Of a DNA stretch of 64,000 bases, positions 12,536-23,469 are shown one piece after another (the first letter of the stretch is position 1; every line of letters starts with the position of its first letter). The notes beneath the pieces were generated by a model. It worked only from the letters and a program-made list of their open reading frames with translations. It did no database searches and was not told where the DNA came from. Both the position numbers and the translations under genes were made by a program. The stretch is from Warburgia ugandensis (taxonomy: Eukaryota; Streptophyta; Magnoliopsida; Canellales; Canellaceae). The stretch spans positions 5,614,001 through 5,678,000 of the forward strand of contig CP141135.1 in assembly GCA_035236585.1 (NCBI GenBank), in the 5' to 3' direction.

Positions 12536-15500
12536 TCACCCAATATCATACAGCGGCCTCACTGTGTCGTCACTTAGTTTATCATCTGTAGCAGCACACA
12601 AGGCCTTCCATATAGGAACCAACATTTTCACCGGTGGTCGTAATTCCTGTACAAATAACTTTTAACCATATAAGCCAAAAGGATACTCACCTAGTCCTCC
12701 CCTTCTGAGAGAAAACAATCTACCGATCTTGTCATGTTTTAGCTCATCTTGTTTGTAGTAAGCTGGGATGGAGCTTGCGATGAAGGCTGCAATGGAGCAC
12801 CATCCATTAAGCTACAGCCTAAATGCAAGTCACTCAGCCACTTACCATTTTAATGCATTGATTGTCATGCCAAGGAAGCCTAGTCTACAGTTGAAAGTGT
12901 TCTCAAGCGTTCAGCAATCAAGATACAGTTGCCTCAACTAAGTTAAAGCAGTGGTGATATCCTGAAATTACAAACTTATAAGCCCCAAGTGCTTTTGGCA
13001 TAAAGTAGCACATCTGATTTTACTTCTCTCCTTTTTTAATTATAATTTGTAAGAAAGCTGGTAGGGCACCAGTGTCCTCATATAGATTATTGAACAAAAG
13101 AGGACAACGATCGGCCAAATCTTACCTGGAAAACTAACATTAGCTCTGCTTCCTTGTGTATTATCAAAGCCAGGCTCCAATAGCAAGTAACAGGAGTCAC
13201 ACACTCATTCAGGACAGGTTTCAGAATCTTGCCAACGGGAACAAAACGGCGCTTAACTTTTCCACTGCACAAAAAGAGAGAAATATCATAAAATGAGCCT
13301 AAAATAAAAGGGACCTTACATAATGCAACCATACACATGAAAAAACAGCAAGACTATAGAACTATGCAACAGTTTCAGCTCCATAATTTACAATAATCAG
13401 GATTCCAACAATGAAAAGAGAAGCACTTTGACCAAAGGCTTACCATATTGGAAAGCAAAGGCACAGGCATCTGTATACGATGTTTACAAATGGATGTAAT
13501 AAGATGGCATGCATTACTCATTCGTCATACAGGCATGACAAACATTCCACAAAAACAAATAAACAGATACATTTATGAAACAAGCGGCTTACGAAACAGA
13601 CAAATAGAAGTATATGCTTAAGATTTACAACTCTGAAGTTCTCATGATAGTGCTAGTTAGAGTAATGTATTTCAACTTTATTAAGCAAGCAGTGGCACGT
13701 TTGTCTTCTTAAAATTGTAAGGGATGATGCATAAAGCATTATATGCACTGATGAAACTGGCGGAATAAAGTTCATGCTCAAACTATTCAAACGCCAACTT
13801 CTTTTCTCTCTCTTTACAGAAGTATTCAGGATTCCCTACTTTTTTCTCTCTTTATGTATGTATTTGGCAATACCAGCTCTATATAACCATACTTCACTTC
13901 CATCTGCCTTTTATAACATAAGCAAAAAGAAATTTACAATAAAAAGATTTACTAAGATAATGGTTACATCCTGATATCCCATGGCAGAAAGGTAGGAGAA
14001 TAAAAATGTGGAAATGACATTAGTCAAGATCTGTTCTAATACAAGATTTAATATCTGTAAAGTCAGTGTTAGTAGTAGAAGGGGAGCCTTGGCACAACAG
14101 TAAAAGTTGTTGTCATGTGACCTTGAGGTCATGGGTTCAAGGCGTGGAAACAGCCTCTTGCAATGTAAGGCTGTGCACTTTAGGCCCTTGTGGTCTGTTC
14201 CTTCCCCAAACCCCGCATAGGGGGGAGCTTTGTGCACTGGAGCTGGCCTGCAAAGTCAGTCTTACTAGTAAGATTCTCAGAAATAAATTCATGAGTCATT
14301 CACATCCAGTCCCATGACTGTGCAAAGCTTCAAATGAATCTTGAGGCCAAGACATTGATAGGAAGGACAATTTGACACCTGCTCGTACATATGTTCATGA
14401 AGAACTATCAGTTTATCAATATGGAATCATGCATTTGCCAAATCAGCCAAGAACTTGCATTCACGGAATAGATTCATCAACCCTCTGTGGAGCCTACAGT
14501 TATATCAGTCAAAACAAGTAAACAGAAGTTAGAGGTCTCGTGCTGCTTAATCCATGTTTACTTCCTCAAATAACTACATACATAAAAATTACAGAAAATA
14601 GATAGCGAACGAGAGAGGCAGTAGAAAGAAAGAGAAACATTTGCTGTGAGTAACGTACTTAGGCCAAAGTTCTGTGAATTAAAATACATTTTGCAAGAGT
14701 ACAGGCCAGGATATTCTCAATGCATTGTAAAATTTCTTAGATAATATAAGGAGAAGTCTACCTCCTATAGTGTGTTTCAAGTTGCACTCCAAATGCTGGA
14801 AAGATCATGACAGATTCTGTATGGTTTAAGAACAAAACATCATTAGTAGCAAAGGGAGGTTTGCAAAAGGAACTGCAAGACAAAGGAATTGGTAAAAGGT
14901 ACTCAGAGGTAATCTCCAACATGCTTGCTTTGATCACCATAAAGAGGATTTGAAGTATTTAACTCAGAGGGTAAATAATTGTGAAAAGAATCACAAGGAG
15001 ATTAAGAACCACGAGTTAAAAATGTTCCTGAAAATTGATCCAAAGTAAGCTCATGATGGAGACATGCCTTCATCATATTTGACCTCACAATTAAAACCGC
15101 TGTCTATCTATTTGCTTACAGAATAAAACTTTTGGATGTTGGACATAGACCAGGCTAGATGTGTCATGTTTGTTTCAAGGGCTACTTTCTAAAGTCCTGA
15201 ACCAGTCAGTAGAAAAAAGTACCATTTATTGATCAAATGGGAAAATTTCATGTTTTTAATCAAAAGAAGCAAAAATACTGACAATAAGTTAAAAGAGATA
15301 CTAATTAAACAGTCCACTACCATTTAGAAAATGAGTCTCAGCTCCAAAATTTGGATAACTCATTTTCCCCTTTAGCCAAAGCACAAAACTTGCTAAAAGT
15401 GTGAGAAAACAGGAAGTTCACAACACCAAGATATTGAAAAAAGTAATAATGTGATTAACCTCAGTATCTTACCCTTTTTAATAGAATTCCAATGCAAAGA

Positions 15501-15966
15501 TTTCACAAGGAAGAGAGAAAGGAGAGTGCTCCAAAGGAAACTGGGGCCTGGTATCTCCTGCTATTCACAAAGTTACCATGTCAGACATGGTATTTCAATA
15601 TGAAGAATCTAATACTTGGGCATGCAAGTGAATGCTATGCTCTAACTGGTCAATCCCCACCAAGGAAGCCAATTTGCAGAAGGTCTACTTACAAAGTAAT
15701 GGTCCTTGTTTATTCAAATGCATCTATATATGTTCATGAAACATACCCGAGTTGAAAAAAAGAAGTTCGGCAAAGAAGCCATTAATTACCTTCACAAGAA
15801 AAATGTGACAGGCATTCACCAGCAAGAGAAGGATGATGAGGCACAGTAACAAATTTCTTGCATTACTCTTTTGGACAAAGATATGGTGAACATCAATTCC
15901 CTGAGACGCTCCACTGATATCATGAATATAGGTATATCTCTTATTAGCAAGATGGACCTCACTCAT
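12536..15966 (-). CDS. PIGH: PIG-H, subunit of GPI N-acetylglucosaminyltransferase, five exons, intact
   Basis: Exons on the minus strand are 15790-15966, 15473-15557, 14762-14816, 13126-13264 and 12536-12646. They give 567 nt, 188 residues plus stop. Every junction has GT...AG and the phases agree (0, 1, 2, 0). The ATG at 15966 opens a hydrophilic start containing YTYIHD and IDVHHI, as in plant PIG-H. Two membrane segments follow (about residues 37-58 and 64-80), then the PIG-H domain (about 88-155) with ESVMIFPAFGVQLETHYR, RRFVPVGKILKPVLNECVTP and ELRPPVKML. In the known complex, PIG-H works with PIG-A at the ER membrane, moving GlcNAc from UDP-GlcNAc to phosphatidylinositol, the first step of GPI-anchor synthesis. 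Intron 3 holds a SINE. The predicted length matches the family. The exon boundaries are my reading and have no transcript support. Confidence 0.93.
14078..14251 (+). mobile_element. Au-type SINE in PIGH intron 3
   Basis: A full-length copy with ggggagccttggcacaacag, box B gggttcaaggcgtgg and a ggagctggcctg end. It is flanked by 19-bp repeats at 14059-14077 and 14252-14270 (AAAGTCAGT then TTA then TAGTA, two mismatches). It is antisense to PIGH and lies away from both splice sites. Confidence 0.88.
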
Positions 15967-16030
15967 GCTTTAAAATTGTTACTCTTCTGCCTACAACTTG
16001 TTATATTGAATCTGTGGCCAAGCATCACCA

Positions 16031-16176
16031 GCACCTGCATGTACTTCTCAAAAACTGAGATGGTAGAATGGACCAAGTGTGTGTGTGTGTGTGTGTTAAG
16101 GGTTCAGGGCACCTGCATGTACTTCTCAAAAACTGAGATGGTAGAATGGACCAAGTGTGTGTGTGTGTGTGTGTTA
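16031..16176. repeat. 78-bp tandem duplication containing (GT)n, upstream of PIGH
   Basis: A unit beginning gcacctgcatgtacttctc starts at 16031 and again at 16109. Each carries a (GT)n run of about nine units. The two units are nearly identical, so the duplication is recent. It begins about 65 bp upstream of the PIGH start codon, so it is in the probable leader or promoter. Confidence 0.9.
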
Positions 16177-16981
16177 ACCAAGGATATTGTCAGATAAAAG
16201 AGCAGTACCTATTAGAATTAAAATTGCTTTTGGTATGCCAGAAACAGTTTCTTGTCAATAACAAAACAATTTGTATATGGCTAGAGAGTTTAAATAAAAC
16301 TGGTAATCCCTATTCAGTTGAGGTAAAAAGTGGTCACTGAGTACCCTCAAAGTACTGTGTTTCAGACAGGAAAGCATTTTGTTCAGAATGAGAAAGTGGT
16401 TTTCATAATATGCCAATCTCTTCACAACTACTAATTTGGGGATTCTACCACAGTGAGAGCCTAGCACACCTTGCAAACATTTCAAGTACTAGGTTAGAAG
16501 TATGTGCACAAAAAAGAGGCAACTTGTTTTTCAAGTACATTCTGCAGTTTGCATCTATTTTATGGCGTGTTGACTACACCAAGCCAAAATGGTGACCAGA
16601 TGTCAACAAGTCTCCTCAAACAAACGAAAACATTAATGCCAAGGGTCCATCGAATCAAATCTTTATATATCCTAACTGCAAGTCTGTAACCTCGTTCTTC
16701 AGATCCCTAATCCCAAGCTAATGCTACAGTCAACTATAGGCAGGGCCATGTTCCAGTTGGGATTCGACAGCAATGGAGAGGGATGAATTACTCTGCATTT
16801 CATAAAATGACAATCTAACATGTAAACAGAATTTGCAACACCTACTTAAATAAATAGAAAACTGGCAAGAAATGGTAAAGCAAGCTTTCAGATTCAATAT
16901 TGAGAATCAACAGCTTTATGAGGGAAACAAATTTACTGCCATACTTAAGCTTTCTGAGTTCCTCAGTCATTGATCATATGC

Positions 16982-18770
16982 TCATAAATGCCTGCCATTA
17001 GTATGCTAGAACGTCCGTGTGTTTGCAATACCATGCACAGATTTAACCTTTAGAAAAAGCTGGTAGGCCGTCTCTACTTTGCTTGCATTCAGTAGCTTGT
17101 TATTCAACTTGCTCTATATTAACTTTCTAGGACAAAGACCTTTACACAATTCCTTCTCCATAACAAACGCAGCATTGTCCAGCTTCCTCATATCACAAAG
17201 ACCATTGACAACATACTCGTAAACTTCCATATGAGAAGAATAACCACCGTCCTACATCTCTTCCCAGATTTTCAACACCGTGTCAGACTTCCCAAATCTC
17301 GACAGTCTCATGAGCAAAAGTTTATAAGCTTTCAATGATATTCTACATCCAACTTTCCTCACCTTCTTGTAAAACATCACAGCAGCATAAGATGGACCAG
17401 AGCTACACAAAGGTTGGATAAAATATGTAACTGTTCCATTACTAGGGATTATCTGTCTACTCAATATCTCATCAAACATTTCAAGCACATCAGCCACTTT
17501 CCGGTCCTTGATTAAAGCAGTAATAAGTCTGGTATAAGTATCCATATCATGTGCCCAGTTCTTCCAGACAGACCCTCATAATGTTTCATAAATCCATCAA
17601 AATCCCCAACTAAAATGAAATTAAAAATAATGGCACTCTAAGTTACAGTATTAGGAGCACAGCCTTTCTCCTCCATCTTTTCAAAGAGATCGACAGTTTC
17701 CTCAATTCAACCTGCTCTTCCTAAACACTCAATAAGATAACTAAAGGTTTGGCAATCAGGATTTAAAATGTCCAACATCATTGTCTTCCAGTTCTTCTCC
17801 ACCTCATTTACTCTACCAAACTTCGCCCACCCATCAATAATCACATTATAAGTCACAACATCAAACCTAATATTCTCTCTCATTGCATTAAGCAATGAAG
17901 TTGCAGTTCTAACACAAGATCTCTAACAAAGACACTGGAAACGCATATTTAAATTCTCGCAATTGCATAGCAATCCAAACTCTTCAAATCTTTCAAGCAT
18001 ATCAATTGCTTTCAAAATTCTATGAGCTCCAACAAAACTATCCATTACAATAACCAAAGTTTCCGCATTTGGATTTATCCCTTCATTCTTCATTTGATAC
18101 AACATTTCCTCCATGAAACTAAAGAATTTCCTCCTTCCTAAAGTTTTAAGAGTTATGGGATGAGTTTCTAGGTTTGCCACTATCCCAGTCTGTTAAATAC
18201 CCCAATTAAAGAAAGAAACCATTTTTCCTCCACATAAATTCACTTTATTCACCACTTCTGCAAGTACTTCAATTGATAATGCCACGCCAGTGGAGTTAGG
18301 GCATTTTTTATTGCAGCCCTTCCTTTAAGATTTTGAAGGAAGATTCCATGTAATTTATCTGCGGGTGGAAGAAAATCATCGGCAGATCTAGTGTTGGCGC
18401 AGATTTTAACGGAATTTTCCTTAAATTGATTGTATTTGGAGGGTTTTGTCCTGATTGGGAGCTGTTGCTACATGACTTGTTTGTCAATTTACATTTGGAG
18501 TTTTGATCGATTTGGTGATGGTTTTTTGAGATTCGAAGAGTTCTCGAAGTCTATAGTTGAAAAAGATGCCGCAGAAATGGAGCAAAAGGGAGAGAAAAGG
18601 CACCTGGGTTTTCTGAGGTCCGAGAGAAACCCTAGAAATTGTTGTGATGAAGATAACACCAGAACATTTGTGGGAGCCTTTCGTTGGCTGTCCTCAGGAA
18701 CACCGCATGAATGGTACTGTATACAGAGAAGACCAAAGACTATAGTAGAATGAAGGGGTGTGGATGTCAA
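16982..18770 (-). pseudogene. PPR protein pseudogene (At5g43820 type), copy 1
   Basis: Reads on the minus strand. A GRAAIKNALTP-like N-terminal piece (near 18310) is followed by LGRRKFFSFMEEMLYQMK and MDSFVGAHRILKAIDMLERF (17923-18180), a VVTYNVIIDGWAKFGRVNEV repeat (17707-17895), DTYTRLITALIKDRKVADVL (17252-17545) and a C-terminal part to a TGA at 16982-16984. These are 35-residue PPR motifs, and their order matches the Arabidopsis At5g43820 family; such proteins bind organellar RNA. The frame is broken by several stops and shifts: TAG after CLC (about 17925), TGA before IEE (about 17707) and TAG after NTVT (about 17653). It is not functional. Copy 2 at 30092-31768 shares these lesions. Copy 1 keeps the C terminus that copy 2 lacks. 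Confidence 0.87.
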
Positions 18771-18779
18771 ATTAAGAGG

Positions 18780-19045
18780 GTGAATGTATCACCCCCCTTA
18801 TTTTGAGATGAAGTCCAGATGAGATGAGATGAGATGAAATATTACTTGAGCTGGTTGAAGTGACATAAATTTGGCATGCAATGAAGTAAGACAACTAAAA
18901 ACTTAACTTAACAGTGAGCTTGAGAAGATATCACTTAATCTCATCTCAGTTCAAGCAGCATTAACGGTGAGATGAGAAGATATCACTTAATCTCATCTCA
19001 GCTGAAGTAGTATTATCAGTGATATGGCACATCTCATCTCAGCCT
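18780..19045. repeat. GAGATGA-rich MITE-like repeat
   Basis: The stretch starts ttttgagatgaagtccagatg and ends catctcatctcagcctg, so its ends are roughly inverted. Inside, a unit with gatatcacttaatctcatct occurs twice about 70 bp apart. Related sequence lies in copy A at about 8270-8350 (aatatcacttcatctttatc) and in copies B to D. It may be a MITE; I could not fix its ends or a target-site duplication. Confidence 0.45.
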
Positions 19046-19310
19046 GTTCCCTCTTAAGCACCACGGCCTGCAGTTTGCCAAAAATAGCACCAAAAAAAAA
19101 GAAAGGAAAAGAACACACTCTTAGTGTGTGGACTTCTATTCCAATTTTGGAGTCCAATACTTGCTGCAGATACATGCATCACACCAAACTCATTTTTCGT
19201 GTAACTCGTCTCGTTCTTGTTAGTTTATGCACATTGCATTAATGATATATCCACAAAGCAACACTAGTGACGGTCAACACAATAATATTTGCATTAGCAT
19301 TGGATTCAAA

Positions 19311-19744
19311 TGACTAGCCATGCTCTATGGATCATAGTGTTGGCCGGTTAAGGCATAATATATATATAGGATGAGCATTGTTGAAATGCGGATATTGAGA
19401 TTAATGAGTGGCAAAATAAGAAAGGATAGAATTAGAAATGAAAAAATTAGAGGAAATTTAGGAGTAGCATTAATAGGTAATAAGATGAGAGAGATAAGAC
19501 TTTAGATTATTTAAATATGTCCAACGGAGATCACAAACAATACTAGTTAGAAGGATTGGGTGATCTATGTCAAAGATTCTAACAGGGCAACAAGAAGGAC
19601 CAAAAGAATATGGATAGAAATGGTGAGGGAAGATTTAAAAACTTTGGGACTAAATGAAGCCATGATACTTAATGCAGGAGAATGGAGGAATAAGATTCAT
19701 GTGACTCGACCGCTAATCAGGATACGGTCTTGATGATGATGATG
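19311..19744 (+). mobile_element. LINE 3' end (RTE-like), 5'-truncated, with 12-bp target-site duplication
   Basis: The same LINE tail as at 3430-4042: the PAMLYG-like start, the KDLKTLGLNEAM stretch near 19635 and AEWRNKIHVT, ending in (GAT)n. The flanks ATTGGATTCAAA at 19299-19310 and 19745-19756 are identical, so both ends of the insertion are defined. It entered as a 434-bp 5'-truncated copy. Stops and frameshifts show that it is inactive. Confidence 0.88.
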
Positions 19745-20277
19745 ATTGGATTCAAAAATGAGGATTCCAAGTTGAGTATTAGTAATTGATCAGAAAAGAA
19801 AGGAATGGTTGATACATTCAAGATAATTACGTATTTATAAAATACCATCTCAATTCATCCTATTTCATCAAATTTGGGATGTGATATGGTTCCGGTATTA
19901 TTACTACGAGGGATGAACAAAGATTTAGAGCTTTGATTCAAAATTCTATTGTCTCAGTTAAGAGGGGTCATGGAAAAAATAGGTTCAAAATCACGATCAA
20001 TTCCTTTTTCAAATCTTGCTGCAACTGTATGGGCCCTTTTTGCATGCTACAAATGGCTTACAAAGAAGAAGAATCCTGGAACAAAATGAGAGGTAGCCAA
20101 CCAACTTCTAAGAGAGACATAGTAGAAATATGCTCTTAGGAATCATGAAATCCCGTAAATGATTTTTCTAGTGTATCATGAAAATTATTTGGGATGCAAG
20201 AACCAAATAATTCTCTCTGGTGGAACAAAATATCTTTCATTTCTCCCAGGAGTAGATTCTTCTTTTTTATTGACTTG

Positions 20278-20788
20278 ATGGCATATGACTCCTTTAGTTG
20301 GATTGGTGATAAAGCTTTGAGCGAGCTTGAACAACCTGGTACTTATCTTCAATGCTTTCCAATCTTGCGAGAGTGTGCCACTAAGGTATATCCTGAACAT
20401 CAAGTCTTGGCATTCTTGTGAAAATTGTCTGCTGAGTTAAATTTTGTTGCTTAAGGCAATAAAAGCTGCATCAGAAGCAGGGTTGAGGGAAACTTATTTA
20501 AGTGGCGCGTCCACAGTGATATTAGAGGTTACTCACCTCCTTTTTGTTCGTTCAAGTCATTTCCAAACTTCTATATCTGAATCTTTTGATTCTTTCATGC
20601 AGGTTTATTCTCTGCATTCAGTTACATATTCTATTAGAGATAGCCATTACGTACTTGATTTTCAACTTGCCTTGCAGAGATATGTTAAGAGAGATGGTAG
20701 TGAGTTGCCAGGGTTGGAACTAACAAATAGAACCAATAGTTCAACTTCAGCGGACGTCTTTTTGTTCTATTTAGTTAGACAGACTTGA
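20278..20788 (+). CDS. Unidentified gene segment, three phase-matched exons
   Basis: Possible exons are 20278-20385 (36 codons from ATG), 20456-20527 (24 codons) and 20603-20788 (open to a stop). The introns are AAG|GTATAT...TTAAG and GAG|GTTACT...CATGCAG. All junctions are in phase 0. The joined product contains [38 protein letters not shown] and [20 protein letters not shown] do not recognise the family. More exons may lie upstream near 19930-20140, where another frame with a hydrophobic ACYKW-type end is open, or downstream near 20792-21004. It could be a fragment of a longer gene or a decayed copy. No domain can be named. Confidence 0.45.
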
Positions 20789-23469
20789 ATTATGATGTTA
20801 AACCTTGAAGCTAAAGATGGTTTTGTTTCCTTTGATTGCGGAACAATTTGGAGGTTTCCATTCTTCAATTGGCGTGGTTTTTGCCGGACTTCAATATGGT
20901 ACTGTGCATCACATACTGTTATAGGGGAGTATAAGAGAAATCCTAGGACCATTGGCAATCACGTCATTTTAGCACACCAGATGGCATTGGATTACAGGTG
21001 GTAGGTAATAACTGTATGAGGTAAGGTTTCAGGTTGGGTAACGAATTGACTACCCCAGTCTCAGAGCCTTGAAATTTCTCCGTCTAAGAACTGCACTGGA
21101 CTTCCAGTTGATATTTGATGAAACAGCAAGCCTAGTGATTGTTGACATGCAACTGGATGCATGAGGTATGGCCAGCAATAGTTTAGGCTCAACGCGGGCA
21201 TGGTTGTGGGAGGCTCGTCCTAGCAGCAGAAAATTATCTTAGATTTATTGTTAAGATTGTAATCCATTAACGTATCCATAATGCTTCAGTACTTCTGTGC
21301 TCATCTTTCTGATAATTCTTTCCAATTTATAGTGGCAATTTATAGGAAACCATTAACATGGGATTTCTCAGTTTCCCAAATCCAGCTTTAGCTGGTCCTC
21401 TGTTTAATGAAGCTTGTTTATAAATGACTTGGATTACAATTTCACTTCTGATTGCTCTGTAATCAGTCTATCACCAGTTCATTGCAACACGACATTTTAT
21501 TTTGAAGACATCCTCTTATAAATTGCATTTCATTTCCTGTAAAGATATAATGAAATCCTTTCAAAAGCTGGTGACTTGAAAATTTCCCACTGGAATAAGA
21601 TGTGGCATCAGTCCTTCCCTCTTGTATTGGATTTATATATATCTAATCATGTTACACGTCTATCCAGGACATGCTGCTAGTGGCTGGACGCATTCATTTA
21701 GTCTGTGGTGTTTGAATCCTGCAGTGGTCTTCAGAGATATTGCCAGTTTTTCACTCTCAGTAATCCTTACATCTGGGCATGTACCTAAGCATATAATCCC
21801 TATTGAGTTGATTATATTCCAATACTTACCATGTGTAACTTCATATTACATTATTTCTTGAAGCATGTTTGTGCTTCATCATTAATTTGTTTGTATATGC
21901 CAGCAAACTTATGACCAAGTAGATACCCAACCCGACACCATCTAGACTTCATCTGCAGCCTTAAAGAAAATATTACAATGTCCCTTGTTATTGACAAGTC
22001 CAAGTCATGGTGCTAGTTTATCCAATCCGAGTAATTACATTAGCACAAAAAGATTATTGGTTTCACTAGAACTTTTGTTAAAGAGGACCATAATAATGCA
22101 ATTAACTGCTACCCAGCTGCTCATTAGGTAGCGTGACTTGTTTAGCACTGACTTATAGAAAAGCTAAGATCTGAAACCTCATAGGCAGATTGGAAAGCAT
22201 TCTACCTAATCTAGTTTTCTAACTTAGCTATCTTCCAAGGAAGGCAGTTTTACCAGTGAAAAAATATCTGGTTTCCCAACTTAGCTAGTTTCTTCTCTCA
22301 TATTAGTTCCTTAGTTTAGAGTTTTATTTCCTCAAATCATTTTATTTTCTGTTACTGATAATACTAGGTGAATGTTGTCGCAACTGATTTTTTCTTCTTT
22401 ATTTCTGCACTTGTCTCATGACACACAGTATGCTACAGTGGTGGTGTTGATTGTGCATGACAGCCAATCTTGATCATCATTGAACATCGTCATCATCAAA
22501 GAGTGAAGAGAAAGCTTGAAGAGAAGGGAAACCTCATGCAAAGACATATGGCCGATCAAAATTGCCATCATGTAAAAGCTCCCTAGAAGTTATGAAAGCT
22601 TATTGGAGGAAGACCAATTAGAGGGTGCTTATGGATTACCTTCCTGGAAAGTGGAAACTATTGAAGAAATTTCTGGAATAACAGATCCAGATCTGAAATT
22701 TTCATAATTCTGAAGCAGCAGCTTTCTGATCTGAATTCTTTTGCTCCTACCTTACAAACATTAAGATGGAAGCAATTTCAGACCTGTCTGATAAGTATTG
22801 AAAAATGCTAATATAGTTCAACGTTTGACTGCTCAACCAAGTCTTTTCATGTTTTTTTCTATGGATGCCTCAAGCCTTTTGCACGGTTGCATATCAACTC
22901 TTAATCCTTAGATTAGATTGGTTGCTGAAACTATTGGTTTAATTGCCATCAGAAAGAGAACAATGGCACCCAAAAAGTCCTGTGCTTTCAAGATTTTAAT
23001 TAAACCTGGCTGGGAAGAGGTAAATGAAGCATGAGCTAATGGAATTAAGAAAAGGTCAACTTTACAAGATTATCAGAAGACCTATAATTCATTGAGAATT
23101 ACTCAATTATCATCCTTCAATATATAAAAAAAAGAATAAGCAATAATGCCTGTAATTTATATCTTACAGCAACTGATGCATACCAGACACGAAACTCATG
23201 TGTAAAATAAGCTAGTCCTAATTGAGGTCTGCCTTGCACACATTTAGTTGTCTTGGCTATTTTGGTCAAACAGTTGCATGCTTTTGAGCATTTCTTTGAG
23301 ATGAACTAAAATAATGAGAAACCCCTTTTACAATCCATTTTCCTTTCATATCCTGGTATCATTGGCATGTCCACGCCAAGACAATAGTAATCTTTTGGTT
23401 TCTATTTTCTTGTACCCAGGACACAACCAAGTATGCCCAATCTCAGTCTAGACCCACCTTTAGAACACG
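20789..23469. other. Region without an assigned gene
   Basis: Apart from a 70-codon open frame at 20792-21004, which may belong to the unidentified gene on its left, nothing codes convincingly. The sequence becomes AT-rich towards the LTR-derived block. No SINE or LINE was seen. Confidence 0.35.
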
